Assembly (NCBI GenBank): GCA_039024315.1
Contig: JBCCQN010000005.1
Span: 1-64,000, forward strand
From: JBCAWW01 sp039024315
GTDB lineage: Bacteria; Bacteroidota; Bacteroidia; J057
DNA: 64,000 nucleotides
Direction: 5' to 3'
Positions 41,984 to 51,139 of this stretch are shown here, in pieces. The notes under the pieces were generated by a model that ran no database searches, was not told the DNA's origin, and saw only the letters and a list, made by a program, of their open reading frames with translations. Numbering within the stretch: position 1 is the first letter of the stretch; each line of letters starts with the position of its first letter. The position numbers were made by a program, and so were the translations under genes.

Positions 41984-43090
41984 ATGAATCAAAAAAACTG
42001 CTTCATTCTTTGCCTTTTTATCGTCCCTTGTTTGCTTTTCGGTCAAACCGAAGGCCGGCAAGTCAAAGTCGGTTTCGGACTCGATGGGATTAGTTATGTG
42101 GGTGATCTTTCGGACCCTAATCAAAGAATCCATCGTATCTATCCTGGAGCCAATCTCTCCATTCAACTGGAAGGCCCCAAACGACTCAAAATCCAACTCA
42201 ATGGTGGTTTTGGTAAGTTTAGTGAACAATACGATGACGTAAGACCTAGCTCCAGTCCTGGCGTTACCGTCAATACTTTCGTCGAAACCTCCTTTTATTA
42301 TGGAGATCTTCGCCTCAAATATCGCTTTCCGATCAGTGATCGATTCCACCCTTTTTTGACCGCGGGCGCTGGGGTACTCTCTTTTACCCCCCGAGATCAG
42401 GAAGGACGTTTTCTCAATGATGCTAGCTTTACGCGCGAGCCAGATGAAAATTATAGTACCATCGTACCGCAAATTCCAGTAGGCGCAGGGGTACAGGCTC
42501 GCATCAATCCTGCGGTTTCGCTCAGTTTAGAATATCTATTTCGCTACACTCCGACGGACTATCTTGATAATATCGGCAGACTAGGTACTAGAGCAGGCCA
42601 TGATTTTTTGCATGGTTTACAGCTAAGTATGTACATCACTTTGAATGCTCCTCCACCTGCTACTCAGCCACAACCTTATTATAATGCGCAGGTCGTGGAC
42701 ACAGCCGAAGCTCCACTTGATACTATGGCCGAAAAAGTAGCCGTGATGGAAGAGGCGGTAGAGGAGATGTTGGCCGAAGAGGAGCCCACGAGAGATTCTG
42801 CACCAATAGAGACTGAGAGTTCGGCGGAGCCGAAAACTCCCCTAGAAGCACCGGCTCCAGCAGAAGAACCCCCAAGCAAACTAGGCGAAGATGCTACTGA
42901 TTGGGCCGCCAAAGAAAAAGAAGCCATTGAGGCGGAGGAGTATATCACCCACAAAGTAAAAAAGAACGATAGCCTCGCTAGCATTGCCCAACAATATCAT
43001 GTCAGTATTGAAGGTCTGATGCAAGTCAACTATCTTAGCTCTCAAACCATTCTCAAAGGACAAAAAATCCGAGTACCAAAGGTGGAATAA
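41984..43090 (+). CDS. Outer-membrane beta-barrel protein with C-terminal LysM domain
   Basis: 368 residues. Signal peptide to about LLFGQ. An eight-strand OmpA-like barrel spans about 25-225 (KVGFGLDGISYVGDLSDP, LRLKYRFPISDRFHPFLTAGAGVL, SLSLEYLFRYTPTDYLDNIG). An acidic Glu/Pro/Ala-rich periplasmic linker follows (about 235-305). One LysM domain ends the protein (ITHKVKKNDSLASIAQQYHV ... LKGQKIRVPKV), which binds peptidoglycan. It probably tethers the outer membrane to the cell wall. The next gene is a tandem paralogue. Confidence 0.75.
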   Translation: MNQKNCFILCLFIVPCLLFGQTEGRQVKVGFGLDGISYVGDLSDPNQRIHRIYPGANLSIQLEGPKRLKIQLNGGFGKFSEQYDDVRPSSSPGVTVNTFVETSFYYGDLRLKYRFPISDRFHPFLTAGAGVLSFTPRDQEGRFLNDASFTREPDENYSTIVPQIPVGAGVQARINPAVSLSLEYLFRYTPTDYLDNIGRLGTRAGHDFLHGLQLSMYITLNAPPPATQPQPYYNAQVVDTAEAPLDTMAEKVAVMEEAVEEMLAEEEPTRDSAPIETESSAEPKTPLEAPAPAEEPPSKLGEDATDWAAKEKEAIEAEEYITHKVKKNDSLASIAQQYHVSIEGLMQVNYLSSQTILKGQKIRVPKVE

Positions 43091-43097
43091 CAAGCTC

Positions 43098-44477
43098 ATG
43101 CGTCAGCTGCTCACATCTTTGCTTCTTGTGGCAGGGATTAGTTTCCTACAAGCCCAAGATGGCCCCCCGCCCATTCGAATTGGTGTGGGTATGATGGGAA
43201 TTTCCTATGCGGGAGATTTGACGGTTGATGACGGCTCATTTCAGCGTTTTTCTCCCGGTGGGCATTTAGCAGTCCAATTTGCTGGTGCCAAAAAATTGCG
43301 GCCAGCCCTCATCGCTGGTTATGGCGGTTTTAGAGAACAAATCGATGTTTTTCCCGGAAATATTCCAGCCGGTATTGAGCCCAATACCTTTGTAGAGACA
43401 AGTTTCTTTTTTGCTGATTTTCGACTGCAATACTATTTTTTCAAAGATGCCCGTATCAGCCCCTATCTTGCAGCAGGCTTGGGGATGTTTTCTTTTTCTC
43501 CTCAAGATCAAGACGGAAACTTTTTGGGAGAAAATATCTTCACCCGCCAAGAAGGGGAAGCCTACAATACGACCATCGCTAGTTTCCCTCTCACTGCGGG
43601 GGTTAATATCGATGTCAATCAGGTGATTTCGCTTAGTTTGGGCTATACCCAACGCTTTACACCGAGTGATTATCTTGACAATATTGGGCTGCTAGGAACC
43701 AAAGACGGTAATGATGTAGTCCAGCATTTTCAGATGGGGGTACATTTTACCTTAGTTCCCAAGGATCAGATTGATCGGCCACCGCCCCCCCAAGATCCAG
43801 ATCGGCCATTGGATATTGTAGCCTTTCAAGCGGAGGACGATCGGAGGGGAGCGTTCCGGGTCCCGGAACGCTTAGACACCGACGTACCACCTAATCGAGC
43901 AACGGTAGCCAAGCTAGAGCAATTAGTCGAACAAGACCTAGCTCTCATCCAACAAGCATCATCCGCTAATACAGCCCTAGCAAAAAATCAAAATGGCTAT
44001 CTCACCGAATGGCAAAGGCAAGAGCAGGAAGCTATATCGGCCCAAAAATTTGTTTATTATTCGGTCAAAACCACGGATCAGTTAGGAGATATTGCTAGGC
44101 GCTTCAAGACAACCCCCCAGAGTCTAAGACGGCTCAATCAATTGCAAAGTAATGACTTGAGCAATCGCGTCTATCTGCGGATTCCCGATCTGAGTGGAAA
44201 CGCATCAGCTGATACAACAAGCTATAATATGGGTATTAGCGATACGATCGCTACGGACAGCACAATTGCAGAGACCACAAATTGGTTGGCGCTAGAAGAG
44301 GAGGCACTTAAAGCAGAAAGGTATCGCTTCATCTTTGTCTCAAAAGACCAACCCCTCAATACCGTAGCAGCTCAATACCATATCCGTTTAGAAACGATTC
44401 TCAAACTCAACTATCTCGCCTCCGCTATTCTAAAAGCAGACACTTATTTACGCATCCCTGACCTTGGGGTTTACTAA
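43098..44477 (+). CDS. Outer-membrane beta-barrel protein with two LysM domains
   Basis: 459 residues, paralogous to the preceding gene. It has the same signal peptide and barrel pattern (IRIGVGMMGISYAGDLTVDD, TPSDYLDNIGLLGTKDGND). A longer polar linker follows, then two LysM-like repeats, one near 315-365 (YYSVKTTDQLGDIARRFKTT ... RVYLRIPDL) and one at the C-terminus (FIFVSKDQPLNTVAAQYHI ... TYLRIPDLGVY). It begins 7 nt after its paralogue. The linker encodes a perfect 23-bp palindromic mini-hairpin element at 43850-43872. Confidence 0.75.
   Translation: MRQLLTSLLLVAGISFLQAQDGPPPIRIGVGMMGISYAGDLTVDDGSFQRFSPGGHLAVQFAGAKKLRPALIAGYGGFREQIDVFPGNIPAGIEPNTFVETSFFFADFRLQYYFFKDARISPYLAAGLGMFSFSPQDQDGNFLGENIFTRQEGEAYNTTIASFPLTAGVNIDVNQVISLSLGYTQRFTPSDYLDNIGLLGTKDGNDVVQHFQMGVHFTLVPKDQIDRPPPPQDPDRPLDIVAFQAEDDRRGAFRVPERLDTDVPPNRATVAKLEQLVEQDLALIQQASSANTALAKNQNGYLTEWQRQEQEAISAQKFVYYSVKTTDQLGDIARRFKTTPQSLRRLNQLQSNDLSNRVYLRIPDLSGNASADTTSYNMGISDTIATDSTIAETTNWLALEEEALKAERYRFIFVSKDQPLNTVAAQYHIRLETILKLNYLASAILKADTYLRIPDLGVY
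43850..43872. repeat. Perfect 23-nt palindromic mini-hairpin element
   Basis: AGCGTTCCGG-GTC-CCGGAACGCT. The leader is mirrored on the far side, so the element reads the same on both strands. It sits in the linker of the LysM protein, coding for AFRVPERL. Confidence 0.8.
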
Positions 44478-44538
44478 GCAATCCTGAATTGTAAACTCCA
44501 ATTACAGATACGTATATTGCTTTTCCAATTTGTTAGCT

Positions 44539-45198
44539 ATGAGCTCGGACTACCAGCCGTTTGAATCTTTGCCGCCTCGTAAAGTACTATTACACCATCG
44601 TTTGATATTATTGTGTGGTGGGACTTTCAGCCTGATCGGCTGGTCTTTTGTGGGTATGGGGAGTCTTTTTGCGACGGTGTTTGGTACCTTAGCTGCGACC
44701 CAGCCGGAGGATGGATCAAGGTATTTCCCCGTCATAGTGGCCCTCGTCTTTCTGACCGTGGGGATAGTATTCTTGGGTTATGCCCTGAAACGCAACTTCA
44801 AAACGATTGACCTACTCACCAATGGCCAGTTTGCCCGCGGAAAAGTTATTAAACAGAGAAATACTCCTGGCAATATCAACGGACAACCCATCATTGAATA
44901 TACCGTTAGTTTCGAAGCCGCAGATGGTAAGCAATATGAACTAAGTAGCAAAACCCATCTGAGAGATCGGATCGGAGACGAGTCAGAGGAACGGGTGTTA
45001 TATCTGAGTGCCGATCCCTCATGGGGTGAAATATTTGACAGCATTCCTAACCGACCCGCGTTTTTTGCTGACGGTAGTATCAAACCACCGCACTGGGGTA
45101 ATCTTATTTATTTGTTTATACCCAGTCTGGGTTTAATATCATTTTTAACTTTTGTCATTAGCGTTTTTGCCAACGTTCGAATGTTACTAAGTCTATGA
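44539..45198 (+). CDS. Membrane protein with DUF3592-like domain
   Basis: About 219 residues from the ATG at 44539. Two hydrophobic helices at about 25-50 and 60-85 are followed by a soluble beta domain with GQFARGKVIKQRNTPG and IIEYTVSFEAADGKQYEL, then VLYLSADPSWGEI and a final helix (LIYLFIPSLGLISFLTFVI). The order helices - 'A.G.V' strand - 'Y.V.F...G' strand - helix is that of DUF3592 proteins, whose function is unknown. Its stop overlaps the start of the peptidase gene by 4 nt (ATGA). Confidence 0.65.
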   Translation: MSSDYQPFESLPPRKVLLHHRLILLCGGTFSLIGWSFVGMGSLFATVFGTLAATQPEDGSRYFPVIVALVFLTVGIVFLGYALKRNFKTIDLLTNGQFARGKVIKQRNTPGNINGQPIIEYTVSFEAADGKQYELSSKTHLRDRIGDESEERVLYLSADPSWGEIFDSIPNRPAFFADGSIKPPHWGNLIYLFIPSLGLISFLTFVISVFANVRMLLSL

Positions 45199-46952
45199 AA
45201 CAAACTTTACTCTTGTGCATTACTTTAGTCAGTTTCTCTCTGCTCTTTGGGCAGCAAGAGTGGCAGACACCCTTTGAAAAAAGCAAAGGCAAAGCTACCG
45301 CAACTTACAGTGAAGCTATTGCTTGGTATCAACAGCTGGCCCAAAGCTCGGAGCAAATAAGCGTGCTGGAGTATGGTCTTACGGATGTCGGTAAGGCCCT
45401 CAACCTAGTGGTGATTTCCAAAGATGGCTTTAGTGATCCCCAAGAAATTAGGAGGAGAGGCAAACGCATTTTATTGATCAACAATGCCATCCATCCGGGC
45501 GAGCCCTGTGGGGTTGATGCCTGTATGATGCTAGCCAGAGATTTGGTTCAGGATAGCGAAAAAAATCAATTGCTGGACAAAGTCGCAATCGCCATTATCC
45601 CAATTTACAATATCGGTGGTGCGCTCAATCGGGATCCATATAGTCGTACCAATCAAGAGGGTCCAGAGTCTTATGGTTTTCGAGGCAATGCACGTAATTA
45701 CGATTTGAACCGCGATTTTATTAAGACCGATACTCGGAACGCTAAGTCTTTTACTGAGATTTTTCAGGCTTGGCTGCCGGACGTATTTATCGACACCCAC
45801 ACTACCAATGGGGCAGACTATCCTGCGGTCTTGACCTATATCGAGACCCAGCCAGACAAAGTTCATCCAGCCATTGCCCACTTTATGCAAGAGCAAATGC
45901 TACCTGCCTTAGAGGCACATATGCAAGCAGATAGCAAGGAGATGTGTCGCTATGTTTATAGCCGCAACACCCCTGATGAAGGTATCGCTGCTTTTTTGGA
46001 CTTACCGAGATATTCCTCTGGCTATGCTGCTTTATTTCAAACGATGAGTTTTATCACAGAGGCACATATGCTTAAACCATTTCCCGAGCGAGTAGCAGCA
46101 ACCTATAGTTTTATCGAAGGTATGCTACACTTTATGGCTCAAAATGCAGTAGCAATTGGGGAGGCGATTGATAAAGCGAGGGAGGCTGTAGCAAAGCAGC
46201 AAGACTTTGACCTAGCCTGGACAATCGATACCGATAATGTAGAGACGCTCAACTTTCATGCTTACACCGCAGCTTATAAAAAGAGTGAGGTCAGCGGCGC
46301 TGAACGCTTATACTATGATCAGGAAAAAGATTACTACAAAGATATTCCTTGGTTTGCTCACTATAAAGCGACCGAGCAGGTCAGTAAGCCGCGGGCTTAT
46401 ATTGTGCCACAAGCGCAGTGGCCCGCCCTTGAACGCTTGAATTGGAATCAAGTCAAAATGTACACCTTAACAGAAGACATCGTCCTCGAGGTAGAGGTAT
46501 ATTATATCCGAGAGTTAGAGAGCAGTAAACAATCCTATGAGGGGCATTTTATGCACCAAAAATTCAAGCTCGAAGCTCAAACCCAAGAAATAGCGTTCTA
46601 CGCAGGAGACAAAGTTATTTTTACCAATCAATGGAGAAACCCCTACTTGGTCCACGTTCTAGAACCTAAAGCACAAGACGCCTTTTTTAGGTGGAATTTT
46701 TTCGATGGCGTTTTGATGCAAAAGGAATACTTTTCTTCCTATGTATTTGAAGATGAGGCGGCCCAGATGCTACGAGAGGATGCAGAATTAAAAGCAGCTT
46801 TTGAGCAGAAGAAAAAAGAAGATGCAGCCTTTGCCGAGTCGCCAAGAGCTCAGTTGAATTATCTCTACCTGCGCTCCCCTCACTATGAAAAAACCCATCA
46901 ACGCTACCCCATATTTCGTTGGCATCAGACTGATACATTACCTCTAAAATAG
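45195..46952 (+). CDS. Secreted M14-family zinc carboxypeptidase
   Basis: A 585-residue exported peptidase with signal peptide ending SLLFGQ. Zinc ligands are His100 and Glu103 in NNAIHPGEPCG and His202 in DTHTTNGAD. The substrate-binding Asn-Tyr-Asp-Leu-Asn-Arg block is at 168-173, and a probable catalytic Glu289 is in FITEAHM. The C-terminal 250 residues form an additional beta-rich domain. It probably trims peptides or peptidoglycan stem peptides outside the inner membrane. It is translationally coupled to the DUF3592 gene. It contains two perfect mini-hairpin elements. Confidence 0.85.
   Translation: MKQTLLLCITLVSFSLLFGQQEWQTPFEKSKGKATATYSEAIAWYQQLAQSSEQISVLEYGLTDVGKALNLVVISKDGFSDPQEIRRRGKRILLINNAIHPGEPCGVDACMMLARDLVQDSEKNQLLDKVAIAIIPIYNIGGALNRDPYSRTNQEGPESYGFRGNARNYDLNRDFIKTDTRNAKSFTEIFQAWLPDVFIDTHTTNGADYPAVLTYIETQPDKVHPAIAHFMQEQMLPALEAHMQADSKEMCRYVYSRNTPDEGIAAFLDLPRYSSGYAALFQTMSFITEAHMLKPFPERVAATYSFIEGMLHFMAQNAVAIGEAIDKAREAVAKQQDFDLAWTIDTDNVETLNFHAYTAAYKKSEVSGAERLYYDQEKDYYKDIPWFAHYKATEQVSKPRAYIVPQAQWPALERLNWNQVKMYTLTEDIVLEVEVYYIRELESSKQSYEGHFMHQKFKLEAQTQEIAFYAGDKVIFTNQWRNPYLVHVLEPKAQDAFFRWNFFDGVLMQKEYFSSYVFEDEAAQMLREDAELKAAFEQKKKEDAAFAESPRAQLNYLYLRSPHYEKTHQRYPIFRWHQTDTLPLK
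45727..45743 (-). repeat. AGCGTT mini-hairpin element (stem CCGA/TCGG, loop GTA)
   Basis: On the minus strand AGCGTT-CCGA-GTA-TCGG, antisense within the M14 peptidase gene just after the NYDLNRD codons. Confidence 0.65.
46292..46308 (-). repeat. AGCGTT mini-hairpin element (stem CAGC/GCTG, loop GCC)
   Basis: On the minus strand AGCGTT-CAGC-GCC-GCTG, antisense within the M14 peptidase gene. It has the same stem as the copy at 54843-54859. Confidence 0.65.
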
Positions 46953-46957
46953 TGGAA

Positions 46958-48106
46958 ATGGAGCAAGACTTACGTGCTGAACTTATTGCTGCGCACGCCC
47001 GCATCAAAGAGTTGGAAAGTCGTCTCAACCAACAGAGCGACCAATTGCGTTTTTTTGTCAAGCAAGCCCCAGTAGCCATGGCCATGTTTGACAAGGATTT
47101 GAATTATCTCATTGCTAGCGAGAAATATGTTCAGGATTGGATCGGCAAGCGCGATTATTTGGGAATTAGTCATTTTACGCTTTTCCCCGATATGCTGGAT
47201 AAATGGAAGGAAACATATAGGCGTTGCCTAAAGGGAGTAACAGAGAGCTGCTTAGAGGATCCGTTTCACAATAAAGATGGCTCAGTGGACTATATCGACT
47301 GGGTAACTACTCCTTGGTATGACCAAAAGAATGAAGTCGGAGGCCTAATCCTTTATGCAGAACGAGCTAACGAGCGGGTCGAGGACAAGGAAAAATTGCT
47401 TCGCCTCAACCGCCAAATCAAAGGTCATAAGGAAAAGCTGGAAAGCTTAGTCTATGCGATCAGCCATAATCTCCAACAACCATTAATGGCCTGTCTCTCG
47501 GTGCTAGAATTTGCCAAAGAGAGCCATGAAAAGCAACAACACCAAAGCGTAGAAAAGCGGTACCAATACTTAGAAGCTACTCATAAAAGAATGCTCGCAT
47601 CGCTAGAAGACTTTTTGGCGCATGCGCACCTTGAGGAACCAATCGGCATTTATCCAGTAGCACTCAATGAGCTTGTCGATGAAATTTGCGAAAACCTGCA
47701 AAGTGAAATTGAAGCCAAAGAGATCGACTTTAGAGTACCCAAACTACCAATTATACACGCCAACGAGTTTGAGATGATGGCCCTCTTCCAAAACATCATT
47801 GCCAATGCGGTACGGCATAATCATCATGAACAAGCTTTCGTGCAAATTGATTTTCTGCCAGAAGGGGACTTTTGGCAATTTAGTATCAAGGATAATGGGG
47901 AGGGAATCCCTGTTGAGAAACAGGCAGAAATTTTTGAATATACTCGGCCAGTAAACAACAAACATGCAGAGCGTCAGCTCGGAATTGGATTGGCTTTTTG
48001 TCGACGAATCGTCAAAAGTCTCAATGGCAAAATTTGGCTAGAATCTACCCCTACTCAAGGTACTACAGTTACATTTACCCTCCCTAGGGAATCTGATCAT
48101 TTATAA
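46958..48106 (+). CDS. PAS-domain sensor histidine kinase
   Basis: A cytosolic kinase of 382 residues. It has a short coiled coil (about 1-30), a PAS domain (FFVKQAPVAMAMFDKDLNYL ... ILYAERANER) and a HisKA domain with His170 in YAISHNLQQPL. The ATPase domain has FQNIIANAVRHN, DNGEGIP and the final QLGIGLAFCRRIV. There is no transmembrane segment, so it should sense an internal signal. The ATG at 46958 is chosen; a GTG two codons earlier overlaps the preceding stop. No response regulator adjoins it. Confidence 0.85.
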   Translation: MEQDLRAELIAAHARIKELESRLNQQSDQLRFFVKQAPVAMAMFDKDLNYLIASEKYVQDWIGKRDYLGISHFTLFPDMLDKWKETYRRCLKGVTESCLEDPFHNKDGSVDYIDWVTTPWYDQKNEVGGLILYAERANERVEDKEKLLRLNRQIKGHKEKLESLVYAISHNLQQPLMACLSVLEFAKESHEKQQHQSVEKRYQYLEATHKRMLASLEDFLAHAHLEEPIGIYPVALNELVDEICENLQSEIEAKEIDFRVPKLPIIHANEFEMMALFQNIIANAVRHNHHEQAFVQIDFLPEGDFWQFSIKDNGEGIPVEKQAEIFEYTRPVNNKHAERQLGIGLAFCRRIVKSLNGKIWLESTPTQGTTVTFTLPRESDHL

Positions 48107-48133
48107 AATCGGTCTATTTATTACCTTTGAGCC

Positions 48134-48730
48134 ATGAAACGATTTCTCCCTTTTTTGATTGTTGCTAGTTTACTCATCTTCGCTTGTGAGAATGAGCCCT
48201 CCACAGACTCGCAAACCAAAAGCTCAGAGCCAACAAGTAGTATCGCTAATTCTGAAAAGCCGCAAACACTTCCGGCTATCCCTCCTGTAGTTGAAGAGGC
48301 AGAAGAAACGGATCGTAATTTAGGCCAATCAGAGCTCAAAGATGCTTCTATTAATCAAGCGGGATTTCAACTTAATCTCAAACTTCCACCTGGAGCGAGT
48401 GTACAAGCAATGCCCGGCAATACCAAGGCACTCATGGTCAACGCGGAGGACGGTAGTTTTCAAATCGTCATCAGCGCAGCAGATATTGCTACGGAAGATT
48501 TGATTTCTTTGTGGCAGGACAGGCCGCCAGTAGGTAAATTTCGCCAGTTTATCGTCAATGGCAGAGGAGGCGTTCTCGCAGAGGTAGAAAGAGAAGGAAA
48601 AGCCGACTATCACGTGGATTATATCTTCGAAAAGTATCGCTTACATACGCCGTTTGATAAAAGCTTTAGTCGTATGCAAGCCACCAAGATTTTTAACGTT
48701 TGTCGTCAAATCCAAGGGATCAATCGTTAG
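48134..48730 (+). CDS. Lipoprotein of unknown function
   Basis: 198 residues with a lipoprotein signal (MKRFLPFLIVASLLIFAC, Cys18) and a Ser/Thr/Glu-rich linker up to about residue 70. A compact domain follows (LNLKLPPGASVQAMPGNTKALMV, FRQFIVNGRGGVLAEVERE, YHVDYIFEKYRL). The first phrase resembles a lipid- or ligand-binding beta domain, but no family is recognised. Its stop is 1 nt from the stop of the convergent GH3 gene. Confidence 0.6.
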   Translation: MKRFLPFLIVASLLIFACENEPSTDSQTKSSEPTSSIANSEKPQTLPAIPPVVEEAEETDRNLGQSELKDASINQAGFQLNLKLPPGASVQAMPGNTKALMVNAEDGSFQIVISAADIATEDLISLWQDRPPVGKFRQFIVNGRGGVLAEVEREGKADYHVDYIFEKYRLHTPFDKSFSRMQATKIFNVCRQIQGINR

Positions 48731-48731
48731 C

Positions 48732-50255
48732 CTAACCTTGATAACAGGCGAGGATCTCCTCTACATATTTCCGCTCATTTGCTAATCGTGGCACTTTGTG
48801 CTGCCCCCCCAGTTTACCGCGGCTTTGTAGCCAGTGGTGGAAGCTCCCCGCAGGCAAAACCCTTATTAATGGAGGTCTCAAAGCCATATCACCGGTCCTT
48901 TTGGCCTCATAATCCGAATTTAATTGCTTGAGGGTCTGATCTAAGACATCACGGAAATGAGTAATGTCTGTAGGCTCTTTTTCAAACTCGATTAGCCATT
49001 CGTGCCCTCCTCCCTCATTATCGCCAAAGTAAATGGGAGCAGCGGTATAATCAGCCACTTCTGCCTCAGTCGCCTGTGCTGCTGCGACCACGGCCATTTC
49101 GGCATTTTCTACAACCAGCTCTTCGCCAAAAGCATTGATAAACTGTTTGGTACGACCCGTAATCTTGATTTTATAAGGTGAGAGATTAGTAAACTCGACC
49201 GTGTCTCCAATATTATAGCGCCATAAACCCGCATTGGTAGTGATGAGCATGGCATAATTACGACCTAGTTCTACTTCTCCCAAAGTATGCGTCTTAGGAT
49301 GATCCTCATGCATGTGCTCAACAGGGATGAATTCGTAAAAAATCCCATGGTCAAGAAAAAGCAGTAGGTCGGACTCAGCCAGATCGTTTTGCGCCGCAAA
49401 AAAACCCTCAGAGGCATTGTAACAATCCAGATAAGACATGCTAGGCGAAGGGATCAGTTGCTCAAATTGCTTGCGATAGGGCTCAAACTTTACCCCTCCA
49501 TGGATAAACAATTCCAGATTGGGCCATACATCCAATATATTGTTGGAGGTGATCCCTTTCTTGGCAAAGATGTGTCTAATCAGTACGAGTGTCCAAGTAG
49601 GCACACCAGCTATGGAAGTGATATCCTCGTCCATGACATCATTGGCCATGGCCTCAATTTTACTTTCCCACTCGGGCATAAGAGCCACGTCTTTTTGCGG
49701 TGCCCGCATGAGTTCAAAAAAACGGGGGAGATTTTCAGTCAGCACCGCGCTAACGTCTCCCACTCTTGTCTCATCATAGTAGGGATTGAGTGCATGGGAA
49801 CCACCGATAGAAAGAGCTTTACCCGTAAAAAGCTTGCTGTCAGGTCGCTGCTCAAAATAAAAGGACAGCATATCCTGTCCCGCTTTGAAGTGGCACTCTT
49901 CTAAGGCATCTATGGTAACTGGAATGTATTTACTTTTGTCATTGGTAGTGCCGGAGGATTTGGAAAACCATTCTACTTTACCGGGCCATAGGATATCGAC
50001 CTCACCTTTCAGGGAACGCTCAATCCATGGAAACAAAGTTTCATACTTATTGATTGGCACACGCGCTCGAAACTGCTCGACGTTTTGAATGTCTGCATAG
50101 CCATAGGCTTTGCCCCATTCCGTCAGCTTTCCTCGGTGCATCATTTGGTCAAAATGCGCCTGTTGAATGTCGAGAGGACGTTCGAGGAATCTTTCGATTT
50201 GATGCATGCGACGCTTTAAAATCCAGCTCGCAACCTTATGTACCAATAGTAGCAT
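48732..50255 (-). CDS. GH3 auxin-responsive-promoter-family acyl-adenylating enzyme
   Basis: A 507-residue member of the GH3 branch of the ANL superfamily, found widely in Bacteroidota. It has the ATP-binding motif FSKSSGTTNDKSKYIPV (about 97-113), FIHGGVKFEPYRKQFE, YNASEGFFAAQ and the core RYNIGDTVEF followed by KITGRTKQFINAFGEELVVEN. It probably adenylates a carboxylic acid and conjugates it to an amine. The bacterial substrate is unknown. It is transcribed with or just after lptB, with 17 nt between the genes. Confidence 0.82.
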   Translation of the reverse strand: MLLLVHKVASWILKRRMHQIERFLERPLDIQQAHFDQMMHRGKLTEWGKAYGYADIQNVEQFRARVPINKYETLFPWIERSLKGEVDILWPGKVEWFSKSSGTTNDKSKYIPVTIDALEECHFKAGQDMLSFYFEQRPDSKLFTGKALSIGGSHALNPYYDETRVGDVSAVLTENLPRFFELMRAPQKDVALMPEWESKIEAMANDVMDEDITSIAGVPTWTLVLIRHIFAKKGITSNNILDVWPNLELFIHGGVKFEPYRKQFEQLIPSPSMSYLDCYNASEGFFAAQNDLAESDLLLFLDHGIFYEFIPVEHMHEDHPKTHTLGEVELGRNYAMLITTNAGLWRYNIGDTVEFTNLSPYKIKITGRTKQFINAFGEELVVENAEMAVVAAAQATEAEVADYTAAPIYFGDNEGGGHEWLIEFEKEPTDITHFRDVLDQTLKQLNSDYEAKRTGDMALRPPLIRVLPAGSFHHWLQSRGKLGGQHKVPRLANERKYVEEILACYQG

Positions 50256-50272
50256 GTAGTGATAGTAGAGCG

Positions 50273-51001
50273 TTAGCGATTGAGTTGGAAGTTCTCGCCT
50301 AGATAAAGGCGACGGGCTTCTGGATTATCCGCAATTTCTTCAGCAGTTCCAGAGATGCGAATTTCTCCCTCATACAATATATACGTTCGATCAGTAATGT
50401 TGAGTGTTTCGTGTACATTATGATCGGTAATAAGTATTCCAATATTACGGCGCGCTAGATCAGAGACCAGATGCTGAATATCTTCTACCGCCTTAGGATC
50501 AATCCCCGCAAAAGGTTCATCGAGGAGGATGAAATTAGGATTTACGGCGAGTGCTCGTGCAATCTCCGTGCGACGACGTTCTCCTCCAGAGAGCAGCTTA
50601 CCTTTACTCTTACGAATATGGGTGATCGTAAACTCTTCGAGTAATTGATCGGTACGAGCTTGCCGTTCCTTTTTGGTCAACTTAGTCCCCATCTCCAATA
50701 CGGCCATGATATTGTCCTCTACCGATAGATTGCGAAATACAGAGGCCTCTTGTGCCAGATAGCCAATACCAAGTTGCCCACGGCGATACATAGGAAGATC
50801 TGTGATATCCTGATCATCCAAAAAGATTTGCCCTTGATTGGGGCGAATGAGTCCTACAATCATGTAGAAGCTGGTCGTCTTACCAGCCCCATTGGGGCCA
50901 AGGAGTCCCACAATTTCGCCCTGTTGTACTTCAAGAGACACGCCTTTGACTACGGCTCTTTGTTTGTACTTCTTGACGAGTTGACGGGCCGATAGCTTCA
51001 T
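50273..51001 (-). CDS. lptB: Lipopolysaccharide export ABC transporter ATP-binding protein
   Basis: A 242-residue ABC ATPase that powers LPS extraction by LptFG. Motifs are Walker A GPNGAGKTT, the LptB-type Q loop YLAQEASVFRNLSVEDN, signature LLSGGERRR, Walker B FILLDEPFAGIDP and the switch His in ITDHNVHE. The ATG at 51001 (MKLSARQLVKKYK) matches family starts; a start 23 codons upstream is possible but would add an unrelated N-terminus. It is not next to other lpt genes here. Confidence 0.9.
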   Translation of the reverse strand: MKLSARQLVKKYKQRAVVKGVSLEVQQGEIVGLLGPNGAGKTTSFYMIVGLIRPNQGQIFLDDQDITDLPMYRRGQLGIGYLAQEASVFRNLSVEDNIMAVLEMGTKLTKKERQARTDQLLEEFTITHIRKSKGKLLSGGERRRTEIARALAVNPNFILLDEPFAGIDPKAVEDIQHLVSDLARRNIGILITDHNVHETLNITDRTYILYEGEIRISGTAEEIADNPEARRLYLGENFQLNR

Positions 51002-51086
51002 AAGTTTGGTAGTTGCAAATTGATCGTTCTTGGTAAAGTTAAGATTATCAGAGAGTAATGGAGTAATCATTATATGGAAAATTTAA

Positions 51087-51118
51087 TAAAAAAAGCGGTG
51101 CCTATGGAGACACCGCTT
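51087..51118 (-). terminator. Terminator of the T9SS gene upstream of lptB
   Basis: AAGCGGTG / CACCGCTT arms (51093-51100, 51111-51118) followed by T on the minus strand (51087-51092). Confidence 0.85.
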
Positions 51119-51139
51119 CGATTTGTTGAATTCTTCTGC

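Noticed and set aside
49389..49904. 171-codon open frame antisense to the GH3 gene
   Set aside because: The GH3 frame on the minus strand carries all family motifs; the antisense frame has none.
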